Of a stretch of DNA of 64,000 nucleotides, positions 25,024 to 33,524 are shown one piece after another. The translations under genes and the position numbers were made by a program. Positions within the stretch are counted from its first letter, which is position 1. The number at the start of each line of letters is the position of its first letter. Source of the stretch: Lentibacillus amyloliquefaciens. Lineage in GTDB: Bacteria > Bacillota > Bacilli > Bacillales > Amphibacillaceae. The notes under the pieces were generated by a model. The model was not told the DNA's origin. It was given only the letters and a program-made list of their open reading frames with translations, and did not search any database. The stretch spans positions 1,922,001-1,986,000 of the forward strand of contig NZ_CP013862.1 in the NCBI RefSeq assembly GCF_001307805.1, written 5' to 3'.

Positions 25024-25815
25024 ATGAGTCAAAGAACTTTCTTCCCAAAAGTAGCTCTTGATATGTTTGTCATGCAAATGGTGTGGTCCCTGTTTTTCTT
25101 AGGAATTATTTTGACGATTCATATTGGGATGATCATCGTTTCTGTCAACACAGGTGATTCCATGGTGGACTTTTTATTCTTTACACATGGTTCTGCCAAA
25201 ATATATATGCTTGTGATCGGGATTATCTCGACATATGGTTTTTTAAGGCATTATGCCCACCATGGTATTACGAGAAAGGATTATTTCACTGGATCTGCTA
25301 TAGCTGCAGCTGGTGTAGCACTTGCTATCGGGGTGATAGCAATAGCATTAACAGGGATGGAATATGTGGTTATGGAGATGGCGGATATACAAGGTACATT
25401 GGACCGTTCCCTCGCAGGTGATGCAATCCAAGTTGGAAATAATAGCATCAGCATTGAATTTCCAAAAGCGATATTTGAATCATCTGTTCTCATTCAAAGC
25501 AGCAGCTGGATCGTATCACTCTTCATGTATTCATTAAATATCCTTACCTATTATGCTGCCGGCTGGCTCATAGGCTCCGGGTTTTACCGGTTTGGCTGGT
25601 TCATCGGTTTGGGCTTTATCCTTCTTTCGCTACTTTTTATCATAACTGGAGATTTACTCTGGGGAACTGAATTGGGAGAACCATTGTCAAACTGGCTGCC
25701 CTTTGACTTAATCAGCCTGCCACTTTACGGATCATTTTTAGGCACCATCATTATTATCGGGATTATGCTATGGCTAATCCGCCTTGCTACCCGAAACGCT
25801 ACCATTAAAATGTAA
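25024..25815 (+). CDS. ABC transporter permease of the GntR-linked system
   Basis: A 263-residue membrane protein with six predicted helices (LFFLGIILTIHIGMIIV, IYMLVIGIISTYGFL, AAAGVALAIGVIAIALTG, SLFMYSLNILTYYAAGWLIG, FIGLGFILLSLLFII, TIIIIGIMLWLI). HHGITRKDYFTGSAIAA after the second helix is the coupling region. CGAGGAGG lies before the ATG and overlaps the ATPase stop. Third and last gene of the operon; a hairpin terminator follows. Confidence 0.85.
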   Translation: MSQRTFFPKVALDMFVMQMVWSLFFLGIILTIHIGMIIVSVNTGDSMVDFLFFTHGSAKIYMLVIGIISTYGFLRHYAHHGITRKDYFTGSAIAAAGVALAIGVIAIALTGMEYVVMEMADIQGTLDRSLAGDAIQVGNNSISIEFPKAIFESSVLIQSSSWIVSLFMYSLNILTYYAAGWLIGSGFYRFGWFIGLGFILLSLLFIITGDLLWGTELGEPLSNWLPFDLISLPLYGSFLGTIIIIGIMLWLIRLATRNATIKM

Positions 25816-25837
25816 GTTAGTCGGAAAAACACTGAAG

Positions 25838-25875
25838 AAAGAGCAGGCGCATTTATTGCATGTGCCTGCTCTTGT
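25838..25875 (+). terminator. Rho-independent terminator
   Basis: AAAGAGCAGGCGCA pairs with TGTGCCTGCTCTT (one mismatch), loop about 9; followed by GTATTTC. Ends the GntR-ABC operon. Confidence 0.75.
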
Positions 25876-25939
25876 ATTTCAGTGAGGGGCAACTGATTTG
25901 AGTTTTGCGCTCCCCCTTCCCGTCTATTGCTGATAAACC

Positions 25940-25976
25940 TAAATAACCCTCAATGCCGTAAGCCAAGCATTGAGGG
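25940..25976 (-). terminator. Rho-independent terminator of the UspA gene
   Basis: CCCTCAATGC (25947-25956) pairs with GCATTGAGGG (25967-25976), followed on the minus strand by TTATTTAG. Confidence 0.8.
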
Positions 25977-26001
25977 AGCTCTATCCAGGAATGAATCTAA
26001 T

Positions 26002-26436
26002 CTATTTGATAACTAATATCGGACAATTGGCATTCTGAACGATTTGGTTACTGACGCTGCCCAGCAGCAGTTTTTTCATTTCGCCGAGTCCTCGGCTGCC
26101 GACAATAATTAAATCCATCTCGTTTTCATCGGCATATTCACATACCTGTTTCCCGGCGTTACGCTGTGAGCGATCAATCACGATATCCGGGTATATTGCA
26201 ATGTCTTCAGATTCAAATTCTTCCTTAATCTTTTGCAAATCGGGACGCAGAAGATCCGCCAATTCCCCTTCAACCCTGCTTGCCATCATTGAATTCGCGT
26301 TCGGACCTGCCTGTGACACGACTGAGAGGATATATACTTCTGTCTCCGGTATTCCTGCAGCCTGCATTTTAGCTTCTTGAAGTGCTTCTTTACTCAAATC
26401 AGAACCGTCATACGCAACGAGAATTCTTCTTTTCAT
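26002..26436 (-). CDS. Universal stress protein, UspA family
   Basis: A 144-residue single-domain Usp. ILVAYDGSDLSKEAL opens the fold, and GSRGLGEMKKLLLGSVS carries the G-2x-G-9x-GS ATP-binding motif, ending NCPILVIK. ATP-binding Usps act in stress survival. ATG at MKRRILVAY is chosen for AAGGAG eight bases upstream. Between an SDR gene and the GntR operon; its own terminator follows. Confidence 0.93.
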   Translation of the reverse strand: MKRRILVAYDGSDLSKEALQEAKMQAAGIPETEVYILSVVSQAGPNANSMMASRVEGELADLLRPDLQKIKEEFESEDIAIYPDIVIDRSQRNAGKQVCEYADENEMDLIIVGSRGLGEMKKLLLGSVSNQIVQNANCPILVIK

Positions 26437-26549
26437 AATGAACACTCCTTGTAGGAAAGTTAATGAAGACATGCCTTCTTTCCGGATTGTATCTGGTGGC
26501 TCAGTACCAAATCACGCGGTATGACAACACTTCCTGAGAACTTTTTCTA

Positions 26550-27314
26550 TTAATCTGCCTGCATGCCGCCGTCAACGTTGTAGAGTGACCCATATACAAA
26601 CGATGCTTTATCGGAAGCAAGGAACATGACAACTTGTGCGACCTCTTTTGGCATTCCAAACCGCCCGGCCGGGATTCCCTGTTTAATGGCCTCTGCCGCC
26701 GCTCCCGGGTCATCCGGTGATGTGTTTTGCTGGATACTTGTCAGCATTTGTGTGTCGATTGCTGCCGGGGCCACTGCGTTAACACGAACTCCATTTTGGG
26801 CTGCTTCCAGTGCTGCTGTTTTCGTCAGCCCGGCCACGGCATGTTTGGATGCAATATAGCCTGCCATTCCCGGTGAACCTATATAGGCCGCGTTTGAAGC
26901 CGCGTTGATGATGCTGCCATGTTTTTGTGATTCCATTTGCGGGATGACATGTTTCAATCCCAAGAAAATGCCTGTCGTGTTAATGCTCATAACTTTTTCA
27001 AACGTTTCTTTCTCCAAATCTTTAATGTTTTTGAACGGACCGTTGACACCGGCGTTGTTGAAAAACACATCGATACGGCCGTAAGTATTAACTGTATCTT
27101 TTACATAATTTTTCACATCGTCTTCATTTGTGACATCAGCTTGAATCAATTTAACTTTATCTTTGTCGCCGTTTAATGTGTCTTTTGTACTAGATAATGC
27201 TTCTTCATCGACGTCGACAAGGACAATTGTATCACCGTCATCTAAAAACTGCTGGGCCGTTTCCATGCCGATGCCGCCAGCTCCGCCTGTAATTAGTACT
27301 ATTTTATCTGCCAT
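26550..27314 (-). CDS. Short-chain dehydrogenase/reductase
   Basis: A 254-residue classical SDR. Nucleotide-binding GGAGGIG, NNAGV, catalytic Ser in NAASNAAYIG and YIASKHA with the Tyr-x3-Lys pair. LVDVDEEAL after the second strand, with an acid at the end of the strand, suggests NAD(H) preference. The C-terminus VYGSLYNVDGGMQAD is usual for the family. AAGGGAGG precedes the ATG. Substrate cannot be told. It is followed on the same strand by the UspA gene after 113 bp. Confidence 0.92.
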   Translation of the reverse strand: MADKIVLITGGAGGIGMETAQQFLDDGDTIVLVDVDEEALSSTKDTLNGDKDKVKLIQADVTNEDDVKNYVKDTVNTYGRIDVFFNNAGVNGPFKNIKDLEKETFEKVMSINTTGIFLGLKHVIPQMESQKHGSIINAASNAAYIGSPGMAGYIASKHAVAGLTKTAALEAAQNGVRVNAVAPAAIDTQMLTSIQQNTSPDDPGAAAEAIKQGIPAGRFGMPKEVAQVVMFLASDKASFVYGSLYNVDGGMQAD

Positions 27315-27383
27315 AATTAATTCCTCCCTTTCAATAGTCCTATTCCCGCTGAATGACTGAATTAAAACAATATATCATTGAAT

Positions 27384-27431
27384 AAAAAAATCCTCTCTCG
27401 AATGACGTTTATCCATTCGAGAGAGGTTTTT
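27384..27431. terminator. Terminator 3' of the nucleotidase gene
   Basis: CCTCTCTCGAATG / CATTCGAGAGAGG with A and T runs on either side; can work in both directions. Followed on the minus strand by TTTTTTTATTC. Confidence 0.88.
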
Positions 27432-27432
27432 G

Positions 27433-29664
27433 TCATCCCATGTTTTCAACCAGTTCTTCTCCATCGCTCCGGAGAGCTTCTTTGGCTTCATCTGTAATAA
27501 ATTTAGCCATGCCTTTGTTATTCAAATGCTTCAGGAAGTCTTCAGCTTTTTTGACAGCTTGTTGTTGATGGCCCTTATCCAGATGATGTTCAGCCTGACG
27601 GAGTTTATTGGTGAGTTTGACGGCCATTGGATGCTCGATATCACCGGAATCCTTGAAGTCAGTTACAGATTGCTTCACTGAATCCAATGTTACTGACTCT
27701 GCCAGATTAAGCTCATATTTGGCAAAACCGTCAGTACCTTCTCCCATATAGGAAATATCATCATGTTCATCAGTGAATTCCTGGGCATCCGGTGATGACT
27801 GGAATGTCAGTTCAGGGTCACCATCAATTGACGCAAATGACCAGTTCCCGTCAGCAGAAGGATCGATGGTTTCATTTTCCTGAATGTAATTAATGATAAC
27901 CTGCCTGTTCTCCATCTGTGGCGAAAGGACAACCTGGCTTCCGTCAAGATTAGGGAAGTTGCCGCCCCCGCCTGCACGATAATTGTTCGTGGCAACGAGA
28001 AATTCCTGATCGTCTGCCACCGGTTCACCATTATAACTTAAATTCTTGATCCGGTTGGCATCAGAGTTGACCAGTTCACCATTGTTGCTGTATTTGGACG
28101 GTTCGGTAACATCGACTTCATATGTTACGCCATCGATAATATCAAAGTTATACGTTGAAAAATCGCTATCAACGAGTGATTGCTCGTCAGTTGCATCTGA
28201 ATCTATCTGATTAAATTGACCTGCTGACATTTCCAGCCAGTCATCAATCTCTTCACCTGTCAATTTGACGACTTTCAGTGTATTTGGATAAACATAAAGA
28301 TCAGCTACGTTTTTGATGGCAATCGGCCCTTCCGGAATGTGCGTGTAGTATCCCGGGCCACTTCTGCCGCCTGCTTTAAATGGCGCTGCTGCTGAGAGAA
28401 TCGGCAAGTCTTCGTATTCTGTCCCCCTAACGGCATTTTCGGTATACCATTCCTGTGCGTCAGAAACAATTTGCACAGATGGATCATCTTTTACCAATGC
28501 AAAGTAACTATAGATCGGTGAAGTTGTCTGCCCGACTTCTGAACGGATGTATTCCAGCGTTGCCTGATGATCATCCGATACGGCATCAAGAATTTCCTGA
28601 TCTGGTTCAACCAATGGTTCACCGGTCTCCTCATTATAAATGGCGCGGACTTGTGAACTTGAATCAATGACGTCCCAATCGTCACCGTTCTTCTGAAGCT
28701 TCAAATCAACGATACCGAGATGATTGCCCCAGTACCCAGCTTCTACCGACGGAACACCGTTAATTGTTCCCTTCTCCAAATCAACACCCTCAATACCTTC
28801 GAAGGAATCACCCGGGAAAACTTCATGCGCATGTCCGAACAAAATCGCATCGATGCCATCAACTTGTGTTAAGTTATATGTCGCATTTTCTTCACGCTCT
28901 TTCAATTCGGTTGACCCAAGCCCTGAATGTGGAACGGCCACAATGACATCAGCACCCTCTTCCTGCATAATTGGGACATATTTCTGAGCCGTTTTGTAAA
29001 TATCTTTCGTAATCACTTCGCCTTCAAGATGGGCCTGGTCCCATTGCATGATTTGCGGCGGGGTAAATCCAATCACTCCAACATCAACGGTATGTGTATT
29101 GCCATTCGTATCCGTAACTTCTTTTGGAATAATTTTATATGGTTCAAAAAAGTGCTCATCATTCGACGGATCTTCATCACCGTCATCATGGTAGACATTG
29201 GCATTAACATAAGAGAAGTTCGCATCATCAATTGCTTCCTGCAGATAATCAATGCCATAATTGAACTCATGATTTCCGATATTGCCTGTATCATAATCCA
29301 GCAGATTCATGGCTTTATATACCGGATGCAGTTCACCTTCTTCCAGACCGTTTCTGGCAGTGTAGTCTCCAAGCGGGTTCCCTTGAATCAGATCGCCATT
29401 ATCAAACAGCATACTATTTTCTGTCTCCGTCCTTGCTTGTTTAATGTGTGTTGCTGTCATGGCCAGGCCATATTCGTTGGTCGGGCTGTCCTGATAGTAG
29501 TCATAGTTAACGAGATTAACATGGATATCCGTCGTTTCCATGAGACGCATATCGACAACACTCTCTTCTGATTCAGCCTTGGTCGAATCACTGCTGATTG
29601 GGATGAATACAAACGAGACAGCAAGCCCAAGCAAAATCAGACGCCATAGATTATTTCTCCCCAT
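27433..29664 (-). CDS. Secreted 2',3'-cyclic-nucleotide phosphodiesterase / 3'-nucleotidase with FIMAH-like C-terminus
   Basis: A 743-residue exported enzyme. Signal peptide residues 1-30 (LILLGLAVSFVFIPISS, then TKAES). Metallophosphoesterase domain: TTDIHVNLV, LFDNGDLIQGNP, TGNIGNHEFNYG, VPHSGLG and LFGHAHEVFPG. The 5'-nucleotidase C-terminal domain has the substrate loop ATNNYRAGGGGNFP. The last 75 residues (VTDFKDSGDIEHPMAVKL through FLKHLNNKGM) resemble a FIMAH helical domain. No LPXTG sorting signal. It scavenges phosphate and nucleosides from extracellular nucleotides. The ATG of MGRNNLWRL has GAAAGGGG before it; the longer frame upstream has none. Confidence 0.93.
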   Translation of the reverse strand: MGRNNLWRLILLGLAVSFVFIPISSDSTKAESEESVVDMRLMETTDIHVNLVNYDYYQDSPTNEYGLAMTATHIKQARTETENSMLFDNGDLIQGNPLGDYTARNGLEEGELHPVYKAMNLLDYDTGNIGNHEFNYGIDYLQEAIDDANFSYVNANVYHDDGDEDPSNDEHFFEPYKIIPKEVTDTNGNTHTVDVGVIGFTPPQIMQWDQAHLEGEVITKDIYKTAQKYVPIMQEEGADVIVAVPHSGLGSTELKEREENATYNLTQVDGIDAILFGHAHEVFPGDSFEGIEGVDLEKGTINGVPSVEAGYWGNHLGIVDLKLQKNGDDWDVIDSSSQVRAIYNEETGEPLVEPDQEILDAVSDDHQATLEYIRSEVGQTTSPIYSYFALVKDDPSVQIVSDAQEWYTENAVRGTEYEDLPILSAAAPFKAGGRSGPGYYTHIPEGPIAIKNVADLYVYPNTLKVVKLTGEEIDDWLEMSAGQFNQIDSDATDEQSLVDSDFSTYNFDIIDGVTYEVDVTEPSKYSNNGELVNSDANRIKNLSYNGEPVADDQEFLVATNNYRAGGGGNFPNLDGSQVVLSPQMENRQVIINYIQENETIDPSADGNWSFASIDGDPELTFQSSPDAQEFTDEHDDISYMGEGTDGFAKYELNLAESVTLDSVKQSVTDFKDSGDIEHPMAVKLTNKLRQAEHHLDKGHQQQAVKKAEDFLKHLNNKGMAKFITDEAKEALRSDGEELVENMG

Positions 29665-29897
29665 TAAGAAACCCCTTTCAAATAGATTCATCTTTAATAT
29701 TAAGTGAAGAATTATATTTTTGAAATAGTCTGATATATTTGCGACTAAAGGCCTAAAGGAAGAATTTTGCACGATTTTTGTATACTGGACGCATTTCTTA
29801 TAAACTGGATAATAAAGGCGGCGAAATCAGTGTTGGCCTTTAAAAATTTCGGAATGATCAAAACGTCTGTGCTTATTATATAAGGAGGTATACCAGA

Positions 29898-30599
29898 ATG
29901 AAAAATTGGTTAAAAGAATCGAGTCATACAGTTGTATTTACCGGTGCCGGCATGTCCACCGAAAGCGGACTTCCGGATTTTCGCTCCGCCAATCAGGGTT
30001 TGTGGAAGCAAAAAGATCCTAGCAAAATCGCCAGTACTGACGCCTTGAACAGCAACGTTGATGAATTTATCGAATTTTATCGCAGCCGGGTGCTCACTGT
30101 TAAAGATTATAAGCCGCACAAAGGGCACCATATTCTGGCTGACTGGGAAAAGGAAGGTATCATCCACTCGATTATCACGCAAAATGTCGACGGATTTCAC
30201 CAAGCTGCAGGCAGTCAAAATGTCTCAGAACTCCATGGCACTTTAACCAAAGTGCACTGTCAGTCATGCGGGAGAGAATATAAAAACGAGGCATACGTGA
30301 ATCAGACGTATAACTGCGAATGCGGTGGAATATTGCGGCCTTCAATCACATTGTTCGGGGAAATGCTGCCTCAGGATGCTTTTCAACTGGCACAGTCCGA
30401 ATCGGAACAGGCTGATCTGTTCATTGTGCTCGGATCTTCGCTCAGTGTCACACCGGCCAATCAGTTTCCGCTGATCGCCAAGGACAACGGCGCCCGGCTT
30501 GTGATTGTCAACAGAGAACCAACTGAATTCGACAGGTTTGCTGATGAAGTCATTCATTCACGGGAAATCGGTGAGGTTTTGGAGGAATGGAATCATTAA
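29898..30599 (+). CDS. NAD-dependent protein deacylase, Sir2 family
   Basis: A 233-residue sirtuin. NAD-binding GAGMSTESGLPDFRS, catalytic TQNVDGFHQAAG with the following SELHG His, a zinc site CQSCG...CECGG, and GSSLSVTPANQFP are all present. It removes acetyl or other acyl groups from protein lysines using NAD+. TAAGGAGG lies 9 bases before the ATG. Monocistronic. Equivalent to B. subtilis SrtN by size and motifs. Confidence 0.94.
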   Translation: MKNWLKESSHTVVFTGAGMSTESGLPDFRSANQGLWKQKDPSKIASTDALNSNVDEFIEFYRSRVLTVKDYKPHKGHHILADWEKEGIIHSIITQNVDGFHQAAGSQNVSELHGTLTKVHCQSCGREYKNEAYVNQTYNCECGGILRPSITLFGEMLPQDAFQLAQSESEQADLFIVLGSSLSVTPANQFPLIAKDNGARLVIVNREPTEFDRFADEVIHSREIGEVLEEWNH

Positions 30600-30685
30600 T
30601 GTGAACGCAGCAGTAGCCATCCGACTTCAAAAAATGACACATTATGTCTTCTTTTGTAATACTATGACTTTGTTTGCCGAATCTA

Positions 30686-30713
30686 TTGAATTCTATTTTA
30701 AACGTGGCATAAT
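30686..30713 (+). promoter_or_regulatory. Candidate promoter of the Spo0E-like gene
   Basis: TTGAAT, 16-bp spacer, CATAAT; about 67 bp before the start codon. Confidence 0.5.
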
Positions 30714-30780
30714 AGATTTTGTGCGTTTATAGGGGAAAGGTCCCGATTATACGTAGAAATTGAGAAAGGAATGTGTTCCT

Positions 30781-30969
30781 ATGCAAGACCTTGAGCCTGA
30801 AACAACCCAACAAATTATAGGGATGGCGATTGCTGTCAAAAAGAAGGAAATGATTGATTTGGGAATGACTTACGGTTTGACAGACACCAGAACAATTCAA
30901 TGCAGCCAACATCTCGATGGTCTGCTGAATTTATATACAGATAAGCACAGCTTAGAGCTGACCGGGTAA
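30781..30969 (+). CDS. Spo0E-like aspartyl-phosphate phosphatase
   Basis: A 62-residue helical-hairpin protein of the Spo0E family. The active-site motif S-x-x-L-D occurs as SQHLDGLLNLY, and the first helix (QIIGMAIAVKKKEMIDLGMTYGL) has the usual length. Such proteins dephosphorylate Spo0A-P and so delay sporulation. GAGAAAGGAATG precedes the ATG at MQDLEPETT. It supports a spore-forming host. Confidence 0.85.
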   Translation: MQDLEPETTQQIIGMAIAVKKKEMIDLGMTYGLTDTRTIQCSQHLDGLLNLYTDKHSLELTG

Positions 30970-30973
30970 ACTG

Positions 30974-31009
30974 TATGGCACTATTTCAGGTTTGAAGAAA
31001 TAGTGCCAT
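30974..31009. terminator. Hairpin between converging genes
   Basis: ATGGCACTATTTC / GAAATAGTGCCAT, loop of 9. No T run on either side, so termination is uncertain, but it sits where two transcripts converge. Confidence 0.5.
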
Positions 31010-31019
31010 GTCTCAATGA

Positions 31020-31292
31020 CTAATTATAATAGCGGGATTTGATACGTTCCAGATCATTCAAAAACTGTCCGACTTCCTCCCTATTTAAGTTGATTAGCAG
31101 TTGGTCATATAAAGTAAGCACCTGTCCATCAGGCTCATGTCTGTTTTTGCTCAAATAGTCAAGAAGGCTAGTCAGTTGTTTTTCATTAAGACTTGTTTCA
31201 GCCGCAAGATGTTTCACCTCCCGCAACATAAACACATCTGCCTGCCCATCAAATTCTCCGGATATTATCTCTCCATTTAGTGTCATCATCAT
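31020..31292 (-). CDS. Small soluble protein of unknown function
   Basis: A 90-residue, mostly helical acidic protein (FDGQADVFMLREVKHLAAET, LTSLLDYLSKNRHEP, VGQFLNDLERIKSRYYN). No membrane segment or known motif that I recognise. CAGGAGTGAC lies before three consecutive ATG codons, any of which may be used. It converges on the Spo0E-like gene; the EamA gene upstream ends 25 bases before its start region on the same strand. Confidence 0.55.
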   Translation of the reverse strand: MMMTLNGEIISGEFDGQADVFMLREVKHLAAETSLNEKQLTSLLDYLSKNRHEPDGQVLTLYDQLLINLNREEVGQFLNDLERIKSRYYN

Positions 31293-31317
31293 GTCACTCC
31301 TGAATTAAATGATACTG

Positions 31318-32238
31318 CTAGTTTGTGCGGTTGTATGCCCTTTTATGAGCCAAATGAGATTTTCCCGTTTTCGTTGTCAGGATTACACCGAGAATAACGA
31401 CCAGAGTACCAGTAATTTTCATTATCGTAATTGTTTCATCCAGCCATAAGTATGCTCCCGCCATCGTTACGACCGGCAGGAAATTGAGAAATATTGAAGC
31501 TTGTGAAGCACCAAGCACGCTGACTGCACGGTTATAGAAGATCAGTGCAATAAACGACGGGAAAACGCCGAGATAAGCCAAGCCCATTAAATTCGGTGGG
31601 AGCATCAATTCAGTTGGTATTCCGGTTATGTACCATTCAGTCAGAACAAAAGGCAAAAGCACAACGACAGATATGCCGCTCATTGTCAAAAGGACGCCAA
31701 ATTGCGGAAACAAGTGCATATATTGTTTTACCCAGATCGAATAAACCGCCCACGATGCAATAGCACCAATCATAATCACATCGCCTTTGTTCCAGTTTAT
31801 ATTGGCGATTGAAAAAATATTGCCGTCCAATACGACCCAAACCGCACCGAAGAACGATAATAGAACCCCAGCTATCTGGATATTCCGGAGCCGCTCCTTT
31901 AATAAAATGGCACTCAGTAAAACAATCGCAGCAGGAATGACAGTCTCCAGCACCGACACATTCGTTGACGTTGTAAACTGCAGTGCGCCGTATATAAATG
32001 TATTAAAAAACGTGATCCCTGTCAGCGTCATAATCAACAATGGCTTTTTATATGCCAGAAATTTATGGCGGTATTCCCATGCACTCCGCAGACCAAAGGG
32101 AAGCATCACAATAAAAGCAACCACCAAACGGAAAAATGCAATCGTAAATGGCGGCAGTTCATTGATCGCTCTTCCCGTCAGTATATTTCCCGCATAAAAA
32201 ATCACGACGAAGAGCATCATGATATAGGCGTAGACCAT
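31318..32238 (-). CDS. EamA/DMT-superfamily transporter
   Basis: A 306-residue protein with ten membrane helices in two EamA repeats (residues about 5-135 and 150-290). The first holds the FAFFRLVVAFIVMLPFG-like segment, the second IGAIASWAVYSIWVKQ and the closing LDETITIMKITGTLVVILGV. Members carry metabolites, often amino acids, out of or into the cell. AAAAAGGGG precedes the ATG. It diverges from the SAM-riboswitch operon. Substrate unknown. Confidence 0.88.
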   Translation of the reverse strand: MVYAYIMMLFVVIFYAGNILTGRAINELPPFTIAFFRLVVAFIVMLPFGLRSAWEYRHKFLAYKKPLLIMTLTGITFFNTFIYGALQFTTSTNVSVLETVIPAAIVLLSAILLKERLRNIQIAGVLLSFFGAVWVVLDGNIFSIANINWNKGDVIMIGAIASWAVYSIWVKQYMHLFPQFGVLLTMSGISVVVLLPFVLTEWYITGIPTELMLPPNLMGLAYLGVFPSFIALIFYNRAVSVLGASQASIFLNFLPVVTMAGAYLWLDETITIMKITGTLVVILGVILTTKTGKSHLAHKRAYNRTN

Positions 32239-32505
32239 GAAATTCCCCTTTTTGAACCAATTCTCTAAAATATTGGCGCTTTTAATCAGCTTGTCCCCGA
32301 CCGCCTCGCCGATTTGCTGCTTGCTATGTTTCCGGTTCCGATTTTTTAAGCAGCTTAATAAGCCGGAGAAGACTGCCTAAACCAATAATATAAAACTGTG
32401 AAACACAATTTTAAATTTCGTATAGGCACTCAATTGCCCTTCCCCCTTTCACACCTATTAATAGTTTAACATAATTAATTAGCGCAAATTTTTTCACAAA
32501 TACGC

Positions 32506-32534
32506 TTGACATTCAAAAATAACAGGTGTATTGT
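32506..32534 (+). promoter_or_regulatory. Sigma-A promoter of the SAM-riboswitch operon
   Basis: TTGACA, 17-bp spacer, TATTGT; the riboswitch aptamer begins about 29 bp after the -10. Confidence 0.75.
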
Positions 32535-32562
32535 ATTTATTAATACATAACTGAATAGAACG

Positions 32563-32713
32563 TTCTTATCCAGAGAGGTGGAGGGACTGGCCCTTTGAAA
32601 CCTCAGCATCGGTCAATGACTGTGCTAATTCCAGAAAGCCTTAAGCTTGATGATAAGAAGAGCAGTCTTTATAAACCTTAAGCCTCTTCTTATATGAAGA
32701 GGTTTTTTTATTG
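32563..32713 (+). ncRNA. SAM-I (S-box) riboswitch with transcription terminator
   Basis: Aptamer at 32563-32659: P1 pairs TTCTTATC with GATAAGAA; the core holds CAGAGAGGTGGAGGGA, CTGGCCC, TGAAACCTCAGCA and GTGCTAATTCCA, the S-box signature. Terminator stem CCTCTTC / GAAGAGG at 32683-32702 is followed by seven T. ATAAGAAGAG (32653-32662), the 3' strand of P1, is perfectly complementary to CTCTTCTTAT (32684-32693), giving the antiterminator. High SAM therefore stops transcription; low SAM lets the cyclase and MetE-like genes be expressed. Confidence 0.96.
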
Positions 32714-32748
32714 TTTTAATTCAGTTCTAGTCAATTGGAGGTGAGATG

Positions 32749-33489
32749 ATGAGCAATGAATTAATTAAAGCTGTCAATTTATTAAAGGAAAAGGAATGGG
32801 TGGATTTGACCCATGCATTCGGTCCGGACTCGCCGCATTTTTCCGCTTTTTCGCCAGCAGAGTTTAAGACCCTGTTTGACCATAATGACGGGTTTTATGC
32901 TCAGCAGTTTACATTTCCGGGCCAATACGGCACACATATCGACGCTCCTATTCACTTTGTTCCGGGCGACAACCGATATGTGCATGAATTGGGGTTGCAG
33001 GAACTGGTTCTGCCCCTCGTCGTTATTGATAAGTCGAAAGAGGCTGCGGAAAATCCTGACTTCACGATCTATTCAGATGATATACTGGCGTTTGAAAAAG
33101 AGCATGGTGAAATTGAATCCGGGTCATTTGTAGCACTGCGGACAGACTGGAGCAAACGCTGGCCCAATCAGAAGACATTCGACAACAAAGATGATGACGG
33201 CAACAGTCATGCACCAGGCTGGTCGGTAGAAGCACTGCAATTTTTATTTGAACAGCGCAACATCACGGCAATCGGGCATGAAACATTCGATACTGATGCC
33301 CAAATTGATTTTCAAAAAAACGGTGCACTCGTTGCCGAATATTTCGTCCTTAACCAGGATACATTTCAGGTTGAAGTGATGACGAATCTCGATAAAATCC
33401 CGGCTAAAGGCGCCGTCATCTTTAATATCGTGCCTAAGGCAAAAGGCGCAACCGGTTTTCCGGTTAGATCATTTGCAATTTTGCCATAA
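32749..33489 (+). CDS. Cyclase-family metal hydrolase (kynurenine-formamidase-like, PF04199) under SAM control
   Basis: A 246-residue cyclase-family protein. The metal motif GQYGTHIDAPIHF is the family's HxGTHxDxPxHF with Gln-Tyr in place of the first His pair. IGHETFDTDAQ and VAEYFVLNQ carry the later active-site residues. Known members hydrolyse amides or cyclic substrates. Here it is the first gene after an SAM-I riboswitch and 35 bp before a MetE-like enzyme, so its substrate is probably linked to sulfur or methyl metabolism. GGAGGTGAG stands before two ATGs; the second has better spacing. Confidence 0.85.
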   Translation: MSNELIKAVNLLKEKEWVDLTHAFGPDSPHFSAFSPAEFKTLFDHNDGFYAQQFTFPGQYGTHIDAPIHFVPGDNRYVHELGLQELVLPLVVIDKSKEAAENPDFTIYSDDILAFEKEHGEIESGSFVALRTDWSKRWPNQKTFDNKDDDGNSHAPGWSVEALQFLFEQRNITAIGHETFDTDAQIDFQKNGALVAEYFVLNQDTFQVEVMTNLDKIPAKGAVIFNIVPKAKGATGFPVRSFAILP

Positions 33490-33524
33490 AATAGAAAAAA
33501 GCTAAAAAGAAAGAGGGAGTTAAT

